DNA of 64,000 nucleotides from assembly GCF_900963305.1 (NCBI RefSeq), contig NC_042529.1:1298001-1362000 (forward strand), written 5' to 3'. Position 1 is the stretch's first letter, and each line of letters opens with the position of its first letter. The position numbers were made by a program, and so were the translations under genes. The notes under the pieces are model-generated. The model was not told the DNA's origin. It saw nothing but the letters and a program-made list of their open reading frames with translations, and searched no databases. Shown in pieces: positions 51,896 through 64,000 of the stretch. Origin of the DNA: Echeneis naucrates (lineage: Eukaryota > Chordata > Actinopteri > Carangiformes > Echeneidae).

Positions 51896-54800
51896 TCATT
51901 CCTGCAGCTCCAGTTGGCCGTTGCTGACTCTCCACCTCCAGCGCCGACAAGTATCAGGAGCTGGAACACAGCGGAGCCAAACACCAGACTTTTGGATTTC
52001 CTGGTCAAAAGGCACCGTCTTCCTGTCCAGGGTCTCCAAAGTAAAAGCCTTTCCCAAGATCTGGATCAAAGATGAGATTTTGTTGATCAGTTTACTGGAA
52101 ATGTTGTATAGGTCAGATTTATAGTCCATTGAACATTTAAGTTATGAGCTATTTTCTGATTTCATTTATTCTTTTGAAATTTGTTTGAATACCTGATCAC
52201 TGATTCCAATAGCAACATGGCCGACTTTGACCTGCCGACGTTCGCGGATTCTCAGACACTCGCCCTGGACGTTCTCAATCCAGATCTCGACACCTGAGAG
52301 AAATAGAAATAATAAATAAAAAGATAAACCAGAAAAACACATTGGTGAAATATTCCGCCATTGTACCTTCAAAGCAGTATGATGACCGATTGGCCGAGGC
52401 CAGCCACTCCAAGTGTCCATCTGCCTGACTGTTGCAGGAGGAGAAGACTCCAGAACTCAGGTCATCAGACGAATGATCCGAGTCCTAAAAAGGAAGAAGA
52501 ATGATTTCTTTGACTCCACCTGAACATACGGGCCCATCTCTGTCTGGGTCCACATCTGCACACCTTCTCTGAGGCATCAATCTGAGACGTGTCCGAGCAG
52601 CTGAAACAAGACGGGGGGTCATCTCGAGGCTCAGGGGACGGGGTCTGCATCATGGTGCCTACAGCTAGATCTGCTGAGACACATCATATATCTAATTAGG
52701 AAGTGATTTTAAAGAGCTACCCTGGATATGCCCCTTAAATTAAAAATGATGTTGGATAATTACTGAGCTGAGCTGAGGACTCACCGTCCCTGAGGGACTC
52801 CAGCTCCGGCTCAGATCCCCACGGACTGTCTGCTGTCTGCTGGCCTTTCTGCAGCAAAGGGAAGAGGCCTCTGAGAGTGCGGAGATAATCCGTTGACACA
52901 GAAGATTCCCAGTCTTCCTCCTCTTCATGCTCCTCTTCCTCCCAGTCCCCCTCATAGTCCTGAGCCAGCTCCTCCTCTCCTACGTACATGTCCACATCTG
53001 AATCGGACTCCCAGTCCTGTCCGTCGGTGGTGTACTCGTCCCGCAGTGACTTGGGCTGTGAGTCCCACTCCTCAGTCATGGAGTCTGTCTCCACCTCCAG
53101 GTCTTGATCTGAGTCTCTGTCCTCCCAGTCCACCGCTGTCGTTCTCCAGGGGCTCACCCAGTGCATGGTGGGGGCTGAGGCAGCAGCTGATGGTTTGTTT
53201 GGGGTAACCTCAGGAGACAAAGAGCAGGGGGTGTCTCCAGTCTGGGTCTCTTCATTATGCAGTATCTCATAGGCAGTTTCGACGGACCGGGGACTCAGGC
53301 CTCCAACTGTGGGGCAAATAGTCACCAGAATGATGCAGAAGTGAATGAAATGATGGCAGGAGAGCTGCAGAGTGAAATACCTGCTCTGAGGGCCTTGGTG
53401 GCTTTCCTCCTCAGCTCTGTCGCAGACGCTCGTTTTTCCGGGTCCTTCCGGAGCCCGGCCCTGAACACTTTGGCTGTGAAGTTGTTACAGGCGGACGGCA
53501 CCTCCCACAGAGGCGGAGGCTCATTCACAATCTGGGAAACGTGAAAATCCATCATGGTGGCCATGAGTCCGATTTTCAAATGAGAAAGCAAAGACAAGAT
53601 GTTCACCTGCAGACACAGCGGATGGGAGTAGTATCGTATCCACGGTTGGCAGCCGTTGAGCATGTGCAGAAGCATGCAGCAGCTGCTCCATACATCCGCC
53701 TTGCTGCAGAGCTGATCTCCACAGGCCACCTCTGGGGCCATGTGGGTCTCTGTGCCCGGAAAGACGGCTCCTAAACACAAACACTTCGTTAACAATGAAC
53801 CTGTGACCTTTAATAAAACAGACTCACAGCAGATAAACATGTGAACATTTCCCCGTTGGTCATCTTTAATATTTAAAATATAAATTCTAATCACACACAA
53901 AGTGACTTTCAGAATGGAACTGCAGGACATTTTAAATCATTCAGAGCACTTTGCTCCATGGAATGGAGGAGGTCATGTCTGCTCACTGCCACAATGCTCC
54001 TGTGATACCTGCTGCTTTTACTGCCTCCACTTTACAATTACAATAAAATGTGGTTTCAGCAGATTCCTCTGTCTGTGTGTGTTTCTGTTCATGCCAGTGT
54101 TGTGGGGCTGATGCTCTGCTGTGAAGAGTTAATTAAATTAAAAATTGATGTTTATATTGTTTGAATAAAATATAAATGTCATAACCTTGTGTGGGATGAA
54201 GGGAGAGTAACTTTTACAGTAGGATGAAGCTCAGTTTCACTGCTAAAACGTCATGCAGTCTGGTTTGACTGTCAGCTTGGAATAAATTGGTAAAACATTT
54301 TGTTACTTATTATTATTATGTAACCAGCCAGACCAACCAAGAAAAATATTAAACTTTTCAAGATCAGCATCCATTTGATAGAACAGCAACTTTTCAGTGA
54401 TTAAAAACAGTGAAATTTGACTGACAGAATCTTTTTGAGTTGTGTTAATTTGTGTATCGCTGACTCCTCAGGATGGACCCACCTCTGAAGGCCTTGGTGC
54501 TCCAGCCGCTGTCATCTAATGTCTGTGAGAGACCGAAGTCACAGAGGAATGTGTCTCTGCAGTCTGCAGACAGCAGCACATTGTCAACTGGAATAAAATC
54601 AACACACGGGATTGAGAGAGACAGCTTGTTTTCATTTGGAGCTCATTATGAAACAGTCGACTGAAGAATCAGGATGCTGTCAGGGTGACGGGGGGCGCAG
54701 GGGAATGAGGCCTCAGCTCATCCAGCTCCTCAACTGTCCACTCAGAGCAACACAAGGTGAGACCGCTACAAATATAGCACACACATTTTCCCATTGGCTT

Positions 54801-57747
54801 CATGGAGATGTGATACGATGAGACTCTTAATTTGATGGCAGAGTGAACCTGCCCAAAGAGGGTCCTAATTTGAGTGAGCCCCCTCCCTGTCAATCCTCCC
54901 AGAGGGATTACTGAGGGTTTAGGCATGAGGTGTCAGTTCTGGATTAGGGACCGTCAGCACTGATGCTGTTTGACAGAACAACCAGCAGCTTCAGGCTTTA
55001 TCACACATACAGCTACAGTACATGCAGATGATGCATTTCAAAATGTATAAAAATAAATATATATATATATATATATACATATATAAACTCCACTGAATTT
55101 AGAATTTGGAACCATAAATGTCCAGCTCATTTGGACTGTGTTGGTCTGTGCTTATGTTTTTATGCTCTTAATGTAGAGAAATGTCACATTTTACTGTTTA
55201 GTTATATAATATACATCAATTCACTATCTTTAATAAAAAATAACATTTTAGTCTCTCGTCAAAATAAAAGCTGGAGTCAGATCAATAGTGTCGTAGTGGT
55301 GGAGGAAGTAAGTTTACTATTCAGAATAAAAGTACTCCATGCGAGTAGAAGTTCAGTCGTACTAATTCACAAAATGTACCTGTTTTTGGATTATTATCAT
55401 TGATACATTGATAAGAACAGGCAGCTCAGACAAACATTTACCTTTGACGTCCAGGTGAAGCACCTTCCTGTGGTGCAGGTGCTCCAGTGCCCCCAGTGTC
55501 TGGTGCACATAATGCAGGGCCAGATCTTCAGGTAGGCAGTTCATCTCTTTCAGGAGCTGGGCCAAACAAGCTGAGATGGGAAAAAACATCTGACATTAAT
55601 TTATTTTAACGTCAGTAAAGTATTCTGTCCTTATTCTGGTTTCATTTATTAATTATAAAGGTCCACCTGGCTTTAAGTCCATGAAGAGTACGACATTGAG
55701 CCCGTCCCTCACGGCCCCAAAGAGCTCGACCACCCGAGGAGAGTCCAGAGTGCTCCACGTGCTCACCTCCTCGCTGCTGAAATGACTCAGCGGGATCTGA
55801 AACACGTTAACTTTTAATTCCACCATACTGCAGCAGTCCAGAGCAGGAGAGGCTTCGGACTCACTCTTTCTTGGCTTACCCTCTTGGCTGCACATTCAAA
55901 CCCTGTCCTTCTGTCCCGGACACAGAAGACGTCCCCGTACGAGCCGTTCTGGATGTGATGGACGATGCTGTATTCCTCTCCCTCCCTGTACTGACATGTG
56001 CTGGGCTGCAGTTCCTGAAGGACACAAAGACACACAATGTCAGCATCAAGACAAAAATCAACACAAATCCACAAGTCCTGTTTCTCAGTCCATAAACCTG
56101 GACTTGGACTCTGGGTTTATGGTCTCAGTCTCTAGTTTACAGTCTTCAATAGAACAAAATGTTCATTTTTTTAAATGAAGCTCCATTTAGAGGGAAACAG
56201 ACCAAGAAGGAGGGGAGGGGTTAAGGGGGCGGGGCTACTGTGTGACTGACAGGCAATAGAACCCAATCAGGATAGATGACAGAGGAGGTCAGACCCACCT
56301 TCTCCTCCGAAGATGTTGACAGATAAACAGAAGGCTGTGTAATGGGTGATGTCATGGAGGTTTGACATTTGGGCCTTAAGGGCCACCATACAGAGATGTG
56401 TGTGTTTTTAACTCATTGTGTTTTGTTGTGTGTCGCTGTGAACATCTTACATGATGAAACACAAGTCCTTCGTTCACAGCCATGCTGTGTTTCCGCTCCT
56501 TCAGCGTCTGTTTGATCAGATCTTTGAAGAAACTTGAAACAAAAAGCTTTGGCGTCCGCGTCACTTTGCCTCTTAATCCGTCCAGTCGTGAGTCGTCATC
56601 ATCACTCAGGTCGTCAGCACCGAAGGCACAGAGGGTCCTGTTCACTGTTTCGGGGGCTCTGGAGGACTCTGAAAGTCCCAGCAGACTTTGCAAATCCCCC
56701 TCAGACTGACAGGATGAGGATTTAAACCCAGACACACGCATCAGGTCAAAGGTCAAACTTAACTCCTGTGCACAGCAGGAAGAGTCTGAGTCACTTTCAT
56801 GAGTGCAGACAGATTCAGAGTCCTGATCCAGACCAGCATCAGAGTCTGATCCTCCTCTGTCGTCGGTGCTGGAGGCGTGGTGTCGTCCTGGTCTGAGCTG
56901 GTCCTCCAGTCCTTCACAGCTGCAGGCTTCATCATGGCAGCAGGGCCACGAGGCAGAGTCAGTGAACTGAGGAGGTGGCGGAATGATGTCAGCAGATAAC
57001 GTCGTTTCCCCGTCCGCCGACTTCAGCCAGTCGATTTCCTGCACCCACAGGCCGCGGATGATGGGACGTTGTCCTGCTTCCTCCCAGCTCGATCTCGTTC
57101 TGCCCTTCCTGCATTGTTTCCTCTGCAGTTCAGCAGCCACGTCAAAGTCCTCGTCCTCTGTGTCACTCACGAAGGAAGATGTCTGGTCGAGACACCTGCA
57201 AGTGAGAAGAGGCACAGTACACTGAAAACGCTACAGAAAGGCTCAGCAGCCATCACCTGCAGGTTCAGGTGTTTGGTACCTGTACTGTTCGAGCAGCTGA
57301 GTCCTCGAGTAGAGACAGTGAGTGCAGGTTGGACTGAACTCCTGGAAGTCTTCCCCTGAGTCAGTGTGAAGTACAGTGTTCATTATTCATCCTTTCTAAT
57401 AAGAAGAAGCTTTAAGTTTCCTTACAGGTTTCTGGTTCCTGGTCTGATGTAGACCAGAACAATCCTGAAAACTTAAAAATGTACTTACTCTCAGCCTGTG
57501 CAACGATGGAGATACAGGGCTTCTCCTCGGGCCCCTGGGGGGCCACATGTTTGGCGGTCCCATGCTGCATGACCCTGCTCAGATGGGGGCCGATGGCTTG
57601 GACCAGCGAGTCCTTCTCCTCCTCACCGGCTTGGCCGTTGTCCTCTTTGCCCAGAAAGGACAGCTCAGAGCCTCCAGTGACGATGATGAACGGCGTGTTG
57701 GAGTTAAACCGAGGGATGGCCATGTCTCTGTCAGCGTCAGCGTTCAT
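51896..57747 (-). CDS. map3k14: NF-kappa-B-inducing kinase (MAP3K14/NIK), complete
   Basis: NIK is the kinase of the non-canonical NF-kappa-B pathway, activating IKK-alpha. Exons on the minus strand are 57747-57489, 57355-57280, 57195-56451, 56014-55880, 55796-55667, 55570-55442, 54587-54483, 53770-53607, 53531-53381, 53306-52785, 52673-52564, 52484-52367, 52293-52193 and 52060-51896, giving 969 aa (human 947). The TRAF3-binding motif ISIVAQA (79-85) matches human ISIIAQA. The kinase domain shows NGSYGDV (about 383-389), Lys404 in CAAKR, HLDVK (487-491), CDFG (507-510) and GTETHMAPE (532-540). The first Gly of the glycine loop is replaced by Gln. Exon 3 and exon 10 encode long acidic, Ser/Asp-rich segments between the better kept regions. 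The C-terminal domain (VEIWIENVQGECLRIRE ... VSNGQLELQE) matches human NIK. The start is the first in-frame Met of exon 1; Met9 is an alternative. Confidence 0.93.
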
Positions 57748-58700
57748 TTACTGGGAGAACTGGGGGAGGACATGAACAACAAACACATGGGGTCAAAGGT
57801 CAGACTTCCATCCAATGATACTGTGCCTTCCTGAAAAACACACATCAACCACAAACAGTCATATCAGTATATTTCCAGATTTTGTTTGTTGTTGTAAATG
57901 TTCCTTCCTATTTTTAGATGATCTGCATTTCAAATTATTGTGCAGTATATTTTTTTTGTCACACTGTGACATCACTTCAGCAGGAAGAGAAGTGTTACCA
58001 CTGGAGGTCAGCAGAGTCCAGGTCTTCACATCGTTCAGTCGACCTTCAAGCTCCAGTTTCATTCAACTTCACAGCAGAGGTGTCATTGGATCATATCAAT
58101 CGAGGCTACAAAGCTTTTTTTTTTTTTTTATTTACTTTTAGACACTAAAGCTCATCTTTCAAAAAATGTCAATGGCGGTTCCATCATAGCTGAAATAGCA
58201 GATTTGTATCTGGCGAGTGTTTAACTTGCTGGTATTTGCCGGGCGTGAATGAATGGACACCGCCAGGCTGGCAGAGGGAGTATAAATAGCATGCAGAGAA
58301 GTAGCTGCATGCTTTCCACTGAGCAGGCCAGCTGTCAAAGTCTCTCTTCCTCAGCCCCTCGCCATGTTGACAGCAACTACTGGGGGGGGGGTAAACACAG
58401 AAACGTCCCACACAAAGACAAGTCCTCTCAGAAACCCTCCAGGACAGCACAAGTCCATCTGAAGTCTGACCAGAGACACAACCAGAGCTCTCAGAGGTCC
58501 AACTTTTGTTAGAAGTTTTAAAAGTAAAGAAACTAACTAATGAGGTTTAAACCTCATAATGATCTCAGACTGAAGTCAGGCTGACATGCTGACTTAAAGC
58601 TCCACATAGACCTGAAACTCAGCACCACGTTACCTCAGAAGGACTCTGCTGGTCCGGTCCACTCCAGGTCCAGGGATCCTGTTAGAGGACAAAGGAGGAA
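57748..58700. other. Upstream of map3k14
   Basis: No coding exon was recognised. A minus-strand donor-like CTTCTGAG/GTAACG near 58628-58641 could end a non-coding first exon of map3k14. A poly(T) run lies at about 58116-58129. Confidence 0.35.
58281..58290 (+). promoter_or_regulatory. TATA-like box, plus strand
   Basis: TATAAATAGC follows GGGAG and is embedded in GC-balanced DNA. An ATG with a short open frame lies about 80 bp downstream, at 58362. No product is recognised, so this may be chance or the start of a non-coding transcript. Confidence 0.25.
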
Positions 58701-60400
58701 GAGAAAAGTGTCGTCCTGCTACTTTCTGCCTGTTTGTCCGGTGTTGTGTGTTTATTGGTATCCAAGTGTAACCTACCGGCTTTCGGCCCCCGCAGGCTCC
58801 ACTGATTGGTTGACCACGTGTGCAAGTTATGTGCTCTTACACCTCTGTCACCCCCCTCCTACACACAGATACCAGCCTCTGGGACCCTGGACGGATCCGT
58901 CTGTCTTCCTCTTTTAGGTCATTCAAAATAAAAACAGGAAGGTCACTGAACTGAAGTTTGTGCCAGAAAAGCTATTGTACTCTTAATTTTCTTTGAGTCT
59001 CTTTATTCTGTCTTATAAACAGTAATTGTAGAACATGTTAACCAAAAAGCACAAATATGAACAATGTTTGGTGCTGATCCTCCTGCTCACTGAAGTAACC
59101 AGGCTTCATCCTCTGAGGATCACGAATGTCTGGAGAAAATTCGGCACTAATCCATTCAGTGTAGTATAAATTCAGGGATCCTTATGATTTAATGACATCA
59201 GTTTGGAGCATCAGGCACATTGATGATCAGTATGTTAACATGAACTCAAAGTGTTCAGCCGTTTTCTTGGACTGGATAATTGAATATTGAAATATTTAAG
59301 CAGACGTCCAATTCATTCAGTGTAATATTCATTTTTCTGCTGTTTCTGAATCAGGCATCAGCTCCATCACTGCTGCTGCTTCCTGTCCAACATCTGCTGC
59401 CCAAATAGAGATCACTGGAATCTATACATTGCTGCGGGAATTAGCAAAATACCAGAGGAGGGAGTGTGTGTGGGGTTTGGTGGAAGGCCTCTCTCCCTGG
59501 CAACATGTGAATGAGATCAGCGGCTGACCAATGAAGAGGCTGAGGACGACTTTTTGTCACTTCGCTGTTCTCTGCTGTTGGTGGGTCAACGCTGCTAAAC
59601 ATAGACCTGAAAATCCTCCTCCAGCCCCGTTCACTCCCACACACTCTGAGAAATCAGATAAAAAAAAACAACTCCTCTGTTCACTCAGTTTGACAGGATG
59701 GGAGAACTCATCTTCCTGAGGACAGTTAGCTTCGCTGAGCATGGAGGAGCATCCTCGTTCTGGCCAACCAACTGGGCCGATTCCAGCTGTTGTCATCCTG
59801 GATAAACGTCCACTGAATGTGAGACGTAAACTCATCAGAAAACAATTTACTGGGAAGGACATTTTCCCATAGACTTCAATACAATCTGATACGTGCTCCA
59901 AGATTTAAATTTCTATGAACTAAATAGATATTTGCTCTCAATCAATCCATGAGATCAGAAGCAGAATCTGGAGAAGCTGCTCAGTAACAGGAAGAATTTA
60001 AAGCTAGGTACCTCTGCCCCGCCAAATTAAAAGTACTTCAAAGTGCAAGCTTTTATTTTTAAAGGAAGTGCTCAGCTGAAAAAGATGATTTAAAAATTTG
60101 AGATTCAGAGCTGACTGTCTTGTGAGTCAGACTCCATTGTTCTTACCTCCACCGGGGCAGAAACTGGAGCCTCAGTGTCTGTTTTCGCCACCAGGGGGCA
60201 GATACTCCAGCCTGCCACTGCTGGCCTTAACACTGGGACAACTGACTGTCCTGTATTTACTTTGGTCGCCATAACACCTTCCTCCTGAGGAGGTGGGGGG
60301 GTAAGAGGATATGGAGGGAAAAGGGCAGAGGAGGACGTGAGTGGGCTTCAAAGATGACCTCACTGAATTCAATGTCAACATCAACCAAACTGCCATTTTC
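58701..60400. other. Spacer between map3k14 and progranulin
   Basis: Apart from the dispersed repeat at 59863 no feature was recognised; open frames are short and unremarkable. Confidence 0.4.
59820..59895 (+). repeat. Dispersed teleost repeat, fragment 3
   Basis: The core CCCATAGACTTCAATACAAT matches the fragments at 1989 and 8603, with the upstream ACTCATCAG and ATTTACTG elements shared with the 8603 copy. Confidence 0.5.
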
Positions 60401-60406
60401 ACAAAC

Positions 60407-60412
60407 TTTATT
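60407..60412 (-). terminator. Candidate poly(A) signal of progranulin
   Basis: AATAAA on the minus strand about 1.3 kb after the stop codon, with a homopolymer run of about 30 bp (60466-60496) slightly upstream in transcript direction. Confidence 0.4.
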
Positions 60413-60463
60413 TCAGGCTCGGGTCTTTGACCCCCCCCACACCCCACAAAGAATCCGCTGCCA

Positions 60464-60499
<36 letters not shown>

Positions 60500-61698
60500 G
60501 CAGCAAAAATGTACATCTGGAAAATAAAACACATTTAAACCAAGATATGTTTAAAGAAAAAAAAAAAGAAAAGAGTGACGGCTTGATGTTTGAAATGGTG
60601 ACCTGTCGGTCCGTCCAGAACCTCTGACAGAAAACCAGAAACATTTTCACAACCTCGAAGAGCGGAGTTCAGAAGAGTTTCCCCAAAAATGATCAAAAAG
60701 AGTTCTTCTAATAAATCAGGAGGTTTAATGTCTTGACTGATAATTCCGACCATTCCATCGCTTCTTCTCTCTCAACTCTGGCAGCTTCACAGTCAGGAAA
60801 GTGTGTCAGAGCCATTTCAGTAAGAGAACAATAATAAAACTATAAAGGTGAGGAGGGAGAATAACATTTAACTTGGATTTTCCGTCTCCTGGTTGGAAAC
60901 GAGGCCCCCGTGTGTTGTTAAAAAGCCGAAGTCTGGACTGTTTTCAGTTCCCCGTTGAAGGAGCCCAAACAGAATTCGTCCCCTTGTGTCATTAGGATGT
61001 AAACTATAAAGAAACTTATTCTAACCTACTGACCAGCAAATTCCTGTTTCTCCATGTCAGGACTTAAAATCACAAGAAACAATGAAGCAGACATCAAATT
61101 CAGCTTTGAAACTGAATTAAAATCAGTCTGGAAGCAAAGAAGTGGTTCTTCCTCAATAAGGGCTGATATAAAGAGGCAAAAAAAATAAAAACTAACACTG
61201 TGCAGCGATTTCAGTAAATCGTACCCAGAATAAGGCAGAAAGTACATTCAATTCTCAGCACCAGCACTGGGCAAATTCCATTAAGGTCTAATTCTGTTCT
61301 CCACAAACCTGAGCCATGCTGCAGAACCCAGATAGTCCAGACAGTTTGATAAAATGTTTTGATTTAAGGTCCAGAACTTTCCAGGACAGCATAGCTGCTA
61401 AAGCTGTTGGCTTACTCTATTCTTCGCTTCATCTTCAGTGTTAATTGATTTCAGGACGTGAAAATAATCAATGTAGTGCAAAAGATGAAAGTTTGAGTCT
61501 GGCCTTGTTCACCAAAGTGCTTCTGCTTCAGTATAACGTCTTAATTAGAGATGATCAGAGCGGGCCGTCTACTTCCTGTCCTCCTCACCTACCATCAAAA
61601 CAAACATCCACGGACCAACAGACAAAACAGGAAGTTTGGAATAATGGGCTCGTGCCATCAGACAACACGAGCTGTAGGATCTGTTCACATCAGTGAGA

Positions 61699-64000
61699 TT
61701 AAAGTCCACGGGGGACAAAGTCTGTCTTTCTGTCCCGCAGCAGAGAGTCCCAGGTCAGCTGGGTCTGCAGGGAGCAGCCTCCAGCCTGCAGGTCACAGGA
61801 GTATCCTTCAGGGCAGCAGTGCTTCGAGTCGGAGCAGCAGGTCGCCTGTCGGGGCAGAAAACACAAACACAATCAGGCCGGCTACACTGATGTGGTTTCT
61901 CAGTTAATAACGGGCTGAGCTGCTGAGTGGGGGTCGTACCCTCGGCGAGGGGCAGCAGGTCCACTCTGTCGCCGACTTCCTGCAGCACGTCTCCTGTTTG
62001 GAGCAGCGAAACTCCTCTGCTGCGTCACATGGTACGTCCCCGTCGTCTCTGGGCTCGGGCTGTACCACCTTGGTCTGAGGGACGGCATGGACGAGTGCGT
62101 CCCACTGCTTCTTCTCACACGTCCCTGTCTGCATGTTGCAGGTGTAGCCCTGAGGACAGCAGTGCTCGTGGTCAGCGCAGCAGACCGCCTGAGGACGAGA
62201 GGAAGAATCACAGTAATGCTTTGAAACGCTTTGAGGTTCTTCAGACTTCTGGGTTTGTTTCGTGGCGTTCGGACCTTGACGAGCGGGCAGCAGCCCCACT
62301 CCCCCGTCGGCAGCTTACAGCACGTTGTTCCGGAGGCGCAGCTGCTTTTGTCATCACATTTTACGTCTGTCACGGCGGCCGGCTCGGTCAGAGCGCTGAC
62401 CTTGGCGACCCAGGGGATGACGTGGAGGCCCCTGGAGCAGGAGGAGCGGTGAGGCTCACAGGTGTGTCCGCTGGGGCAGCAGTGGTTTCCATCTTCACAG
62501 CAGACGGCCTGAGGGAGCAGCGGCAAACACTCATCAGCTGATCGTCACCAGTTTCCAGTCAGTGTGAGGCTGTGACAAACTCCACCCTTACCTCGGGCAG
62601 AGGGCAGCAGCCCCATTTGCGGGTGCTGTCGATGAAGCAGCAGGTGGTGTCTCTGGGGCAGCTGGTCTGGGCGTCACACATGTTCCTGACGGACTCCTTC
62701 TGCAGGGCCGGGATCTTCCGGCGCCAGGGCTCGCTCAGGCCGCCCGGCCTGTTGCAGGTCTGCTCGGCCACGTTACAGCGGTATCCTTTGGGGCAGCAGT
62801 GCTCGTGGTCGCTGCAGCACACGGCCTGAAGAGACCCGTTAGGGCGTTTACGGAGCACGACATCCAACAGAACAAATAAAACAACGCAACACTGAGACTC
62901 CTTTCACCTAAACAACTGTTCTGACACCGTCTGTGTGTTTGCACATGTTGCTGTTTTTTTACTGTCAAATAATCTAATAATTCATTTTCTTGAAAAATGT
63001 CCCTGCTGTCTCTCAGACTGTCGTTTTGGTTGCTGCTTCATTTATTTATGGCGCAAAAAGTGTTTTTATAAACACAGGAGTCCAGGGGATCATTAAATGA
63101 TATGAAGGCCATCAGATTTGTTCCTGACAACATGTTTATGCCCTCTTTGTCATTTGATGGATGACGACAACTATAAATACGACTGCAGCTTCTGTTATTG
63201 GAGAAGCAGTCAGAGGATCGACACGACAGGAAAACGTCCCATTAATCTGATGTCCACACATTCCACAGCAGTCGAAACTGAAATCAGCAGCCTCAGTTTG
63301 TTAATGCACGTAGTCACCATGGAGACATGACGACAAATACTGACTTATTCACTCATCAGAACATTCAAGATATGAAACGTTGTCCCTGTTGTGTTATAAA
63401 CACAACAGTCTTCAACAAAATGAATGGAAAAAACAAATGAAGCTGAAGAATCTGAATGTCAGTTTGTACTGTCAGCTCACATTCTGTGATCGGAGGGTTT
63501 TTAGTGAGACGTGGTGAGAAGAAAGAAAACAAAAGAGTAAGACTGAGAGGACAACGATGACTTGGGAAGGAGACAAAAAGGAGGGAGGAGAAAAAGAAAA
63601 GAAGTCAGAAGAAGAGGCAGAGACTGACCTGAGGTAAGGGACAGCAGGCCCATTGTCCCGAGTCCTTCTTACAGCAGGTCGTCCCCCCGGGACACATCGT
63701 CTCCTTGTCACATTTCTCATCCTGGACGTCAGAGGTGAGAGCGAGGCGTTTCTCCATCCAGGGGACAGAAGATGAAAAACCTGACGGGTGGTCGCAGGTC
63801 TGGGTCGTCAGATTACAGACCGTCCCTTGAGGACAGCAGTGGAGGAGGTCATCACAGCACACGGCCTGGAGGAGACGGACATAATTCACCATTATGACAT
63901 TTTCTTTCATTGGAAGAGAACAGCAGTTAGGATGTTTTACAGTTCATCTGGGTACAGATGAAAATATTTCTGGCAGTGGTCACCTGAGGCAGGGGACAGC
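61699..64000 (-). CDS. grn: Progranulin, 3' part (gene runs off right edge)
   Basis: Progranulin is a secreted, lysosome-delivered glycoprotein made of Cys-rich granulin modules. Exons on the minus strand are 64000-63984 (partial), 63865-63629, 62825-62592, 62508-62275, 62188-61940 and 61845-61699, all in phase 0. Each internal exon encodes the second half of one module (starting AVCC-D--HCCP), a linker, and the first half of the next (ending CCPLP or similar), the usual granulin exon layout. Five modules are visible, the first partial. Cys pairs and the HCCP signature are kept in all of them. The last module is followed by a tail ending RKTDFVPRGL. The N-terminal modules and signal peptide lie outside the window. 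Teleosts have long and short progranulins; the several modules point to a long form, but grna and grnb cannot be told apart here. Confidence 0.92.

Noticed and set aside
52893-53207. Plus-strand Pro/Ser-rich open frame of 104 codons
   Set aside because: It is antisense to the acidic exon 10 of map3k14; the composition is a mirror effect of Glu/Asp codons.
60466-60496. Poly(A) tail of a retrocopy on the minus strand
   Set aside because: No gene-like sequence ends at the run; it more likely is a simple homopolymer in the progranulin 3' region.

Overview
The window is vertebrate nuclear DNA, most likely from a percomorph-type teleost. It has compact multi-exon genes with GT-AG introns, teleost-style dispersed repeats, Tc1-like and LINE fragments and microsatellites. 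The flanking genes (grb7, an arf2-type ARF, map3k14, grn) all have relatives on human 17q12-q21.

Layout. 1-4.3 kb is mostly non-coding, with a candidate ETS/YY1 housekeeping promoter near 1.75 kb and an RFX X-box-like palindrome near 2.77 kb. 4.3-10.6 kb is a complete grb7 gene on the minus strand (13 coding exons, 490 aa predicted). 12.8-41.2 kb is a head-to-tail array of five tyrosinase-like genes on the plus strand, with ATGs at 14852, 19859, 23894, 31012 and 38130. 41.6-48.4 kb is an arf2-type small GTPase gene on the minus strand (181 aa) with a GC-rich promoter. 48.88-49.82 kb is a minisatellite of about 20 bp units. 51.9-57.75 kb is a complete map3k14 (NIK) gene on the minus strand (14 coding exons, 969 aa). 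61.7-64.0 kb is the 3' part of a progranulin gene on the minus strand, running off the right edge.

The tyrosinase-like array is the main discovery. Copies 3, 4 and 5 have six intact exons and encode a 516-aa type I membrane protein: signal peptide, Cys-rich EGF-like region, CuA and CuB sites with all six copper-ligand histidines, one membrane helix and a short tail. The tail lacks the di-leucine sorting motif of human TYR. Copy 1 has a damaged membrane-helix exon. Copy 2 breaks off in exon 4 and ends in unrelated sequence with its own stop and poly(A) signal, so it should be soluble. Two consecutive repeats of exactly 7118 bp carry copies 3 and 4, and a partial third carries copy 5. Gene bodies of all five are nearly identical while flanks are not, and variants are shuffled between copies, which points to gene conversion. 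Copies 1-3 share a TATA promoter 57 bp before the ATG; copies 4-5 have a wholly different upstream sequence joined just before the ATG.

The array sits between grb7 and arf2, not at the usual tyr, tyrp1 or dct loci. It may be an extra vertebrate tyrosinase lineage undergoing copy-number change. All exon borders come from reading splice sites and protein similarity by eye; no alignment program or database was used.
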